DNA of 64,000 bases, taken from Atherinomorus stipes (lineage: Eukaryota > Chordata > Actinopteri > Atheriniformes > Atherinidae). The position numbers and the translations under genes were made by a program. Every line of letters begins with the position of its first letter. Position 1 is the first letter of the stretch. Of the stretch, positions 1 through 64,000 are shown piece by piece. Location: positions 124,001 through 188,000 of the forward strand of contig JALJCO010007870.1 in the NCBI GenBank assembly GCA_023101725.1, written 5' to 3'. The notes below the pieces were generated by a model that was not told the DNA's origin, ran no database searches, and saw only the letters and a list, made by a program, of their open reading frames with translations.

Positions 1-1490
1 CTGCTAGCAGTTAGCAACGTTTAGACGTCATCTGTTTTACTTGTGTTTGTAACATGATGGGAGAATCTGTACCTATATTCAAAAACTCGCTAACAGTCTC
101 TGTTTTCAGAATTACCACAAACATCTTCTATACTGCCTTTAACATAATCCACCAAATTCCACTTTACCCTCCTTATTTATGAAGACTCTGACAGTTTTCA
201 AGCCTCACATTAATACGATGACCACAGGATGACCCATTAGTATATCACACAATTAACCACACAGTCATCAGGATGGGGGTCATGAAAACCAAATTTATTT
301 TGGGGGTCATGGGCCAAAAAGTTTTAAAACCAACGATTTATAAAATTTATATAATTTCATCAGAGCGATGAGCTAATGAGGATTATAAATAGCTCAATGC
401 GTGCACGAGTTTGTAATGTGATGAGCTGTACAGATGGCCCAATGATAAGAAAAGTGCATCTTTGAATGAAGGAGAATTTGTTTTTACCTCCTGCAGAAGC
501 AGAAAGGGGAACACACAAGAAGCTGTGACAGATCCCAGTCAAGTAGCCCTCATAGTTCAAATATGTACAGGTAGGAGCGTTTTTACAGCGCACCTGATGT
601 ACGCATCATTTCCCCCTCACTCTGTTGCAGAACCCTGTCACACGGTGCTTTCTTGTCTTTCATTGTTTACTGTCCACAATAAAAATCCTTGTTAAAGCAA
701 CACTACCATGTCACTTATAGCAGTGCAAGAATGGGGCGTGATTCTGTTTTTTGACTTTGGTAGCTTTACAATAACTTTTTTTTAAATAAAAAAGTAGAGG
801 GGTGGATTCTCATTGAGCACCTAATCCACCACATTCTTGTTAGGAGTCTGAATTCCAGCAGGCTTCAATGCCATGCACTGTGATAGGAGGGGTCGCAAAA
901 GGCTGAGGTAATTGGATTGGAATACGGCATTGATTGCCAGACAACAAAAGATATCCATCTCTCTCCCCTGGCTGTTCAGCTCTTTTGTCGCTGGCTGGAA
1001 TTTATTTGTTCATTCACTCGTCTCTTCGAAGCTTAGAGAGGACATAAGAACAGGAGAGGGCCACCAGGACTGGCTGAGTCTGGTGGTCTCTTCTGGAGTC
1101 ACAGCGCCTGTGCAGCCGATGTGCAAGGATGTATGAACCACGGACCCCCAACTCCCCCCCCCCCACCCCAAAAGCCCAGGGGTCATTTGTGTGATCATTA
1201 CCATAATCACATTAAGGCTGCAAGAGATTAGCACCACAGTCTCAGAGGAGAAACCATGTCTGTGCTCCATGACGACTGCACACCAAGCTTACAGAGAACA
1301 GTGAACATGCTGTTTACATACCCATTAGCCGAGTGATAGATGAGAGAAGCAGCACTTACATGAAAGAAGTTTAGGTTTTCAAAAAGCCCTCTAGAAATTC
1401 AAGTAATCTTTTATAAACAAAACTTTTTAGAATTGTGTAAAAAAAAATGGTCATTTTCTGTTGATTAATTTCCAAAAAAGAGGGTTTTTA
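1..1490. other. Upstream intergenic DNA, no gene seen
   Basis: The stretch is AT-rich. Its reading frames are short and show no domain, codon bias or splice context. A short C-run lies near 1155-1170. Nothing else is supported. Confidence 0.6.
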
Positions 1491-1492
1491 TA

Positions 1493-2246
1493 TACAGTCG
1501 TCTTCAAAATTATTTATACCCTCCAATTATAGAAGGAAAAAAAAACAGCTGTTGGGGAAATAAGTTGAAACTGATAAAAGTAATGATAAATAAAAATTCT
1601 ATGAAAATCATGACATTGATATTCAATTGTGGTTTAAAAGAAATATTAAAAACACACACAAAAAAAATGAAACAAGTAATGGGGCTCCATAGCTAAAATT
1701 GATAAGTAACACAACCCATCGGGTGTTTTCTCTAATGTTCAAAACTACTTCTACACCTGTTGGCAGATATTCTGGTCCACTGTTTGTGGGAAAGGTGCTC
1801 TTATGTGTCTGGGACAGTTTTGTTTGCTTTTTTTTTTTTTTTTTTTTAAATCATTACTTCCAACCACAATTCAGAGGCAATATTTTCTTTCACTAAATTG
1901 TAATTTTGTCAATTTTATTTATTAGTAGTATCTTTAGTTTTTTAAAATTACTATTGTGAATTTATCCTTTTCTTTAATTGGAGGGTATGAATAGTTTTAA
2001 GGATGACTAGATAGTCCACTGTTCATTGGAAAGGTGCTGTAATATGTCTGGGACAAGAATTTTGTTTGTTTGTTTTTTAAAGTATTATTTCCAACTACAA
2101 TTCAAAAGCAACATTTTCTTTCACTAAATTGTAATTTTGTTAATTTTATTCATTATTAGTATCATTAGTAATCTTTTTTAATTACTATTGTGAATTTAGC
2201 CTTTTCATTAATTGAAAGGTATGAATAGTTTTTAAGACGACTGTAT
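1493..2246. mobile_element. Tc1-like non-autonomous element with duplicated 3' end
   Basis: The ends are imperfect inverted repeats: TACAGTCGTCTTCAAAATTA at 1493 and its counterpart ending GACGACTGTA at 2246, flanked by TA as Tc1/mariner insertions are. The 3' part occurs twice in tandem (about 1770-2010 and 2012-2246), each ending in a copy of the terminal repeat. A related copy lies in the opposite orientation at about 56997-57508. The reading frame at 1699-1896 matches part of a frame in that copy (GKV-LCVWD-F), so it belongs to the element and not to a host gene. Confidence 0.75.
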
Positions 2247-2248
2247 AT

Positions 2249-3960
2249 ACATAAACAGGCTCATCGTTATGCCAGACATTTTCTCTCCGAATAATAAAGC
2301 AACTCTTTTTCACCACAGCTTTCTCCCACCCCTGTCATCATCCCAACACAAGCATCACCTCTGGGCAGGTCATGGGGGCACGACAGACAGGATCCCAGCA
2401 CATCCCCCCACCCTGAATCGTCTACAATCTCTAGACTCAACTTTGGCTCTTGCCATCAAGGAATAAGAGGAAAAAAGAAGGGGGAAAAAAGAAAAAAAGA
2501 AATGCTTCCACGGGTTAAAAACTTCTCCAATTAACCCTAATTACCCAGAGAGAGAATTTCAATGAGGCCTGTAACCTGAGATGTCTATCAGCTCTGTGAC
2601 CGAGGCAGGCGGGGAGGAAGTTGCATCTTTCATCTTAACGTTCAACCACAGGAAATGTGATGTTTGAATATTAATGGCAGTAATAAGTGAAAGCAATACA
2701 TACATGTTTTCCTCCTTGGAAATGAATACAAATTATTTCACCACTAAAAACAAGTTTTTTTAAAAAATACACTTCAAGGCTACCGTGCATATCTCTGAGT
2801 TACTGATGCACCTAAAGATAAGATAACCTCTACACTTGCCACTTCACTGAAAACAATTAACTGCACTCTGTTGTACAGTTTCAAAGAAACATAACAAAAA
2901 AATGTGAGACCTCTCTTTATCAGGTGCGCATGCACACATGTGAGATGTTTGACACCCTCATAAAGGGCAATAAAATGTGATGATGAAACATTATGTAGTT
3001 ACTGATTTATTTGCTCCCTCGCTATGTAACACCACAGTTTCTAACTGCATTTCCTTGATTGTGACCCATTGAATGACCTGTGTAATTGGTTTGCGCAAAT
3101 CAGTAACGACAGGGCAGAGGGGGTTCCCATCCCTCATTTAAACGTATGTGTGTGTTGTCCCAGTCACTGATCTAGCTCACAGATTACCTTCTTGCAGAAA
3201 TACACCTGGTCACAATTACCCTTTGACACCAAAAGGAGTTTATCTGTGACCACATCAACATAAACTGAATGTTGAAGCTGTGAATCTGGTCAGCAGGGAT
3301 TTCATTCAAACAAACATCCACCTGGCACCACTGTGTTTGGCCGTAAACTACAGGTTGATTGCTGGAAACAGCAATTGGTTTAAAACGTGTTACATTCTTC
3401 AGGCAGAGATAAAAACCATGCAGGTCTGTCTGCGCTCCAAGATTCAACATTTACAGACATTCAGAGATTTAGATCATCTCTGACCAGAACAATATGTTTA
3501 AAATGTGCAGTGGAATTTCATTCTCTTCTTTCAAGGCTCATCGAACATACCACGCTTTCAGAATATGCCCTTGGCTCAGCCACTGGCCTTGATGTAAGCT
3601 CTATTTGCAGGCCAGATGATTTAGTATGCTACCTAATGGCACAAAGGCAGCAGAGAGTAAAACCCAGCTTAAACTGGGTCTTTCCACCTTTAAAGCCGAC
3701 ATAAATCTTTATGAGGTAAAATTACAGGAAAAACTGCGGTGAGTGTAGTATGCAATAATGCAAGATGTAGAAAGATGCAGTCTCTTAAAAGAGGGGTGGG
3801 GTATGAATTGAGGCATGTCTGAAAGTATAATTCATTTTTGTTTAGGTTTGTGGTTGTGAAGAGTTATGTGCATCAATATGAGTTCAGGTCATAGAGTATT
3901 TCCACTTTTATTTTCCACCAAAAGCAGTGCCAGAAAGTCCTTAAAGCCAATCTTGAGAGA
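2249..3960. other. Upstream flank of jag1, possible distal regulatory DNA
   Basis: No gene is recognisable here. The short frames at 3184-3704 have no domain content. The position directly upstream of the jag1 promoter makes regulatory sequence possible, but no site is assigned. Confidence 0.5.
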
Positions 3961-3979
3961 GTGTATGATTATCCTCATA

Positions 3980-4362
3980 ATAAGAGAGGGGGCGGGCTCA
4001 GTGTGCTGCGCTCATGAATATGGAGCCTCGGGGCCCCGCAGACACTCCCTCTCTGCTGAACTTGTGTAGCCCAGCTCCGGCTCGGACCAGCAGTCAGTCA
4101 GCAGTGGGCTCGGCCGCCGCATGGCTACTGTGTAAACTTTCCTCAGCAACAAGTGGAGACAGCCGGATATCGAAGAGGAGCAGACGCTTGGAAGGGTTGA
4201 GGGACATACAAAGGGAGAGCTCTTCTATGAATCCGGATCCTGTGCTCCGCTAAGCAAAGTGTTGTTTCCCCCACTCGTGCATGTTTAAACCAGAGGAGAG
4301 CTCTGGTGCCGTGTGTCGGCCAGACGACTAGTACAAACGAGTGGCAACAGCAGTCCGGAGGC
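3980..4362 (+). promoter_or_regulatory. jag1: jag1 proximal promoter and 5' UTR
   Basis: Base composition changes from AT-rich to GC/CpG-rich just before the jag1 start codon. An Sp1-type GC box (GGGGCGGGC) lies at 3988-3996, and no clear TATA box is seen. The transcription start is inferred to fall between about 4000 and 4100, giving a 5' UTR of roughly 260-360 bases. Several short upstream ATGs occur in this interval (for example near 4014) and could affect translation. The exact start site cannot be fixed from sequence alone. Confidence 0.55.
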
Positions 4363-27364
<23,002 letters not shown>

Positions 27365-28155
27365 CAGACAGCTGCGTTGCTGTGCAACCAAGTCTTACGC
27401 CTTCACACCCAGGTGGTGGGTGAAACCGGGGAGCTTCGGCATGTGTAGTTTAGTAAACGGTCATGTCAGCTGTGACCCCCACAGTATTTTCAGATATTCC
27501 CCGTGTTAATTTAAGTTTTGACAAGCTGGCTTACACTGGCAGTGACAGTTGCTTTGGTTGGCTGGAAACACAAGGCACTGGTCTACATTTCACTGTAGAA
27601 CTACTTGCAAAAGTGTCCTCCTGTGCATTTCATTTCACTTTCTTTTTTTTTTTTTTTATAAATTTAGTGGACACATGGAAGGCGCTCCTGGTGTAATTGT
27701 TGTACAATGACTAAAACTGTCTGACGTGTTCAACACTAGAGCTAATTATTTTTAGTATGTGCTTGAATTCCTTCTAGTTCTGTTTGGAGAAAGTGCCTTT
27801 TTCAGCTTTAGACTTCAGCAACTGTCAAATGAGAAAAAAAAATCCACTTTATTATTTATTTTTATTTTTGCGAGGGAGGGGCGGGAGAAGAAAGGGTTCA
27901 ATGTCAGCAGTTGCTGCCAATATGAAGAATTTATGTGACAAATTAGAACATGTAGATATGTACATTTTTTTTTTATTAATCATTGTGTATATTTGATTTA
28001 TTAACTTAATAATCAAGAGCCTTAAGATATCATTCCTTTTTATTTATATGTTCTGTCTAGTTTGAAGGTTTTGATAGCTGCGGAAGCCTACCATTTCTTT
28101 CATTGACATTTTGTTTTTCCAATGAATTCAATAAAAAGCCAAATTTCAAAAACTT
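27365..28155 (+). other. jag1: jag1 3' UTR
   Basis: AT-rich sequence follows the stop codon and ends shortly after the AATAAA at 28130. A longer 3' UTR is possible, using ATTAAA at 28806. T-runs lie near 27640 and 27965. Confidence 0.65.
28130..28135 (+). terminator. jag1: Candidate jag1 polyadenylation signal
   Basis: A canonical AATAAA lies about 0.77 kb after the stop, followed by T/GT-rich sequence at 28170-28220 that fits a downstream element. Confidence 0.6.
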
Positions 28156-30239
28156 TCTAGAAAACACAAGATGGGCTTTTTTGGCCTGTTGATTTTATTT
28201 TTTTTCCTTTTAGTTTGTTTTTCAATACATTTGACATTTCATTATTTGTTGCCAGGACCTTAATTGAAGGCAAGTGAGGTTAGGACAACAAAAGATCCCA
28301 GCTGCTGCAAGGGTTGGACATGGTGGCAGACATATTGCTTGCCACTAATGGATAAACACTTTAAGGGAACAAAAATTCTTCAGCAGCTGCAGTTGAACCC
28401 ATTGACATGTTTCAAAGACTGTCAAAATCCACCAATTTGCAAGGCAACTCGCATCAATATGACGCACCAGAATTCCCATCTGCTTTAGTCAGCGTAATAT
28501 CATAAGCTAGACCATGAGTACTTGAACAGTAGGGGGCAATGGGATCACTGTAGAGTTGGATAAAGTACACTGCCTTGCTCTGCTAGAGTCTGCTTTGTTT
28601 CTGTGCACATTTCTTTCCTTTTTTTTTTTTTTTAAATTGAGGCTCTTAAAGACAAACATGTTTTATCTCATTTGTTAACCCTTTGAGATCATGGCAACAT
28701 TTTGTCCTATTTTTGACTTTTGTGTTATGAACTTGAGAATTATGTGTTGATCTGGCAATATATTTTTGAAAGTCATATTTATTAAATATTTTGTATGAAA
28801 AGAGAATTAAAGTTGTCTTTGTTCTGGAGAGCGAGTGAAGCGTCTTGTCTGTGCTGCATCCGGCCAAACATGTCTGATCATCTGAAAGCTTTTCTCATGC
28901 AGCTGCTCTGGGGACTAGAGCTGGAGAGACATCATAGACTCCAGCGAGGTCCCTGTCCAAATATGTTTACAGCTAATTGCGTTGCAGCTAGCCGTCCTCG
29001 TATTAAGTCGATCCCGGAGACAAAAATACCCCTCACTCCTCATGATCCTCAGACAACGTTTCTCTTGTTGGTCTGGTTTAAGTGGCAGGCTTTACTTAAA
29101 ACGTAGCAGATCTGAGCACAAACTGGAGTTTAAGATGATCTCTTCTTTAGAATCAGTTTGACAGGATTAAAGCACGGTCAAGAGATTAGCAACACCTCTT
29201 CAGGATGACCTTAAAACGTTGGGACCAGTTACGCTAATCTACCGTATTGTCTCCAAGATCAGAACAGGCTACTGGTGCTGACTCATCTCAGGTTACTGCT
29301 ACTAATACTGTTGGCCAGACGTCGCTGACAAACTGCAACAAGCATTAGCTCATCTGGACTCTGAAGAAATCCAAGAAGATCCAAGTGTTTATTTCAAGCG
29401 TTTTTGCAGGCTTTTCCTAGGCAAAAGCTCATTTATTTATCATGAAATGTAAAACAGTGAAGAAAAAAGTGTAAGACAATACTATGTCATCAAAAGGAAT
29501 AAATTTGAGCTTTGCTCCAGCATTCAATGGAGCAAAACTGGCTACTTTTCTAGGCTGTGATACTGTAGCCATCCTGCTATTTCGAAATAACACCACTGCT
29601 CACATAATCACACATACTTGGCTCAAGTTCAGAAAGAAAAGCTGCATAATACCTTCCAATTTACAGATTCATTTCAGGTGCTTAGCAACTAAGTATTGAG
29701 CAAATTGTATATGAATTAAGTATTTTTAAAAAGTACATTTTTGAGAATGGGGTGATGAAATAAATCTGGAAACTACCATCAATCACATCAGAGCTTCAGC
29801 GGGGATACTGGACAGTTTTCAGACGCGTAGGAGCCAGTATTTCAGTCTAAGAGCTATGACGTACTGCACGGCTCCTGCCTGTCTGAAATCCCCAATCTTT
29901 AACACAAAACCAAATCTAAACTCCAATTAAAGGTTTTTTGACTTTCATTTGCGAGCCTCTCTTGACCACCACTACTTAAGGGTGGAGGCAAAATCTGTTT
30001 CAAGTATTTGACAAAGCATAACTCAAATGCTCATGTATCAATTGAAGTGTTTAGCATTTGCCTTTGTGTGTGTGTGTGTGTGTGTGTGATGTAAGCAGCA
30101 TATGTAAAAAGAATAGATACTGGAGTTAAAAGCAACGCATGTACAGTCATCCGAGGAGACCACATGGGCGACAAACTTGTAGCCTGACAGAATATCATCC
30201 ATGGCGTCAGGGATCTTTACTGAAGTTTGTTTCTCCCCT
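28156..30239. other. Tail-to-tail intergenic region jag1 / slx4ip
   Basis: No gene is seen. It includes a TG microsatellite at 30065-30088 and, read on the - strand, AATAAA candidates near 29390 and 29430 that could end slx4ip. Confidence 0.6.
30065..30088. repeat. (TG)n microsatellite
   Basis: About 12 uninterrupted TG units lie just downstream (in gene orientation) of the slx4ip stop. Confidence 0.9.

Positions 30240-64000
<33,761 letters not shown>

Overview
The window is genomic DNA from a ray-finned (teleost-type) fish. It has vertebrate-style split genes with GT-AG introns, AT-rich intergenic DNA, many microsatellites, and Tc1/mariner-, hAT-, P/THAP- and TTAA-type DNA transposon remnants. 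There is no prokaryotic gene organisation; almost all long reading frames outside the exons below are chance or shadow frames.

Two genes are supported. On the + strand, 4363-27364, is a complete jag1 (Jagged1 Notch ligand) of 26 coding exons. All joins keep phase and give a 1216-residue protein, close to the roughly 1218 of human JAG1. The order is signal peptide, N-terminal C2/MNNL module, DSL domain, 16 EGF repeats, cysteine-rich juxtamembrane region, one membrane segment, and a cytoplasmic tail ending in a PDZ-ligand-like YIV. A GC-rich promoter/5' UTR lies at about 3.98-4.36 kb; the 3' UTR has an AATAAA at 28130. The long introns 2, 3 and 5 probably hold most intragenic regulatory DNA. 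Whether this is the jag1a or jag1b paralogue cannot be settled here; the N-terminus looks more jag1b-like from memory.

On the - strand, tail to tail with jag1, is slx4ip (SLX4-interacting protein, a genome-stability factor): two 5'-proximal exons at 59.2-59.7 kb, a middle exon at 44.2 kb and two terminal exons at 30.2-31.1 kb. The first coding exon and one internal exon were not found. As I recall it, human JAG1 and SLX4IP are neighbours in the same tail-to-tail arrangement, which supports both calls.

The two slx4ip introns (about 13 and 15 kb) are transposon-rich: a degenerate Tc1/mariner element, a THAP-bearing element, a near-perfect 86-bp hairpin, hAT-like fragments, several MITEs (one nested in another) and a 38-base pure G run. 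No new multi-gene system was seen. The best leads are an in-frame alternative acceptor in jag1 exon 14, the hairpins, the THAP element and the unlocated slx4ip exons.
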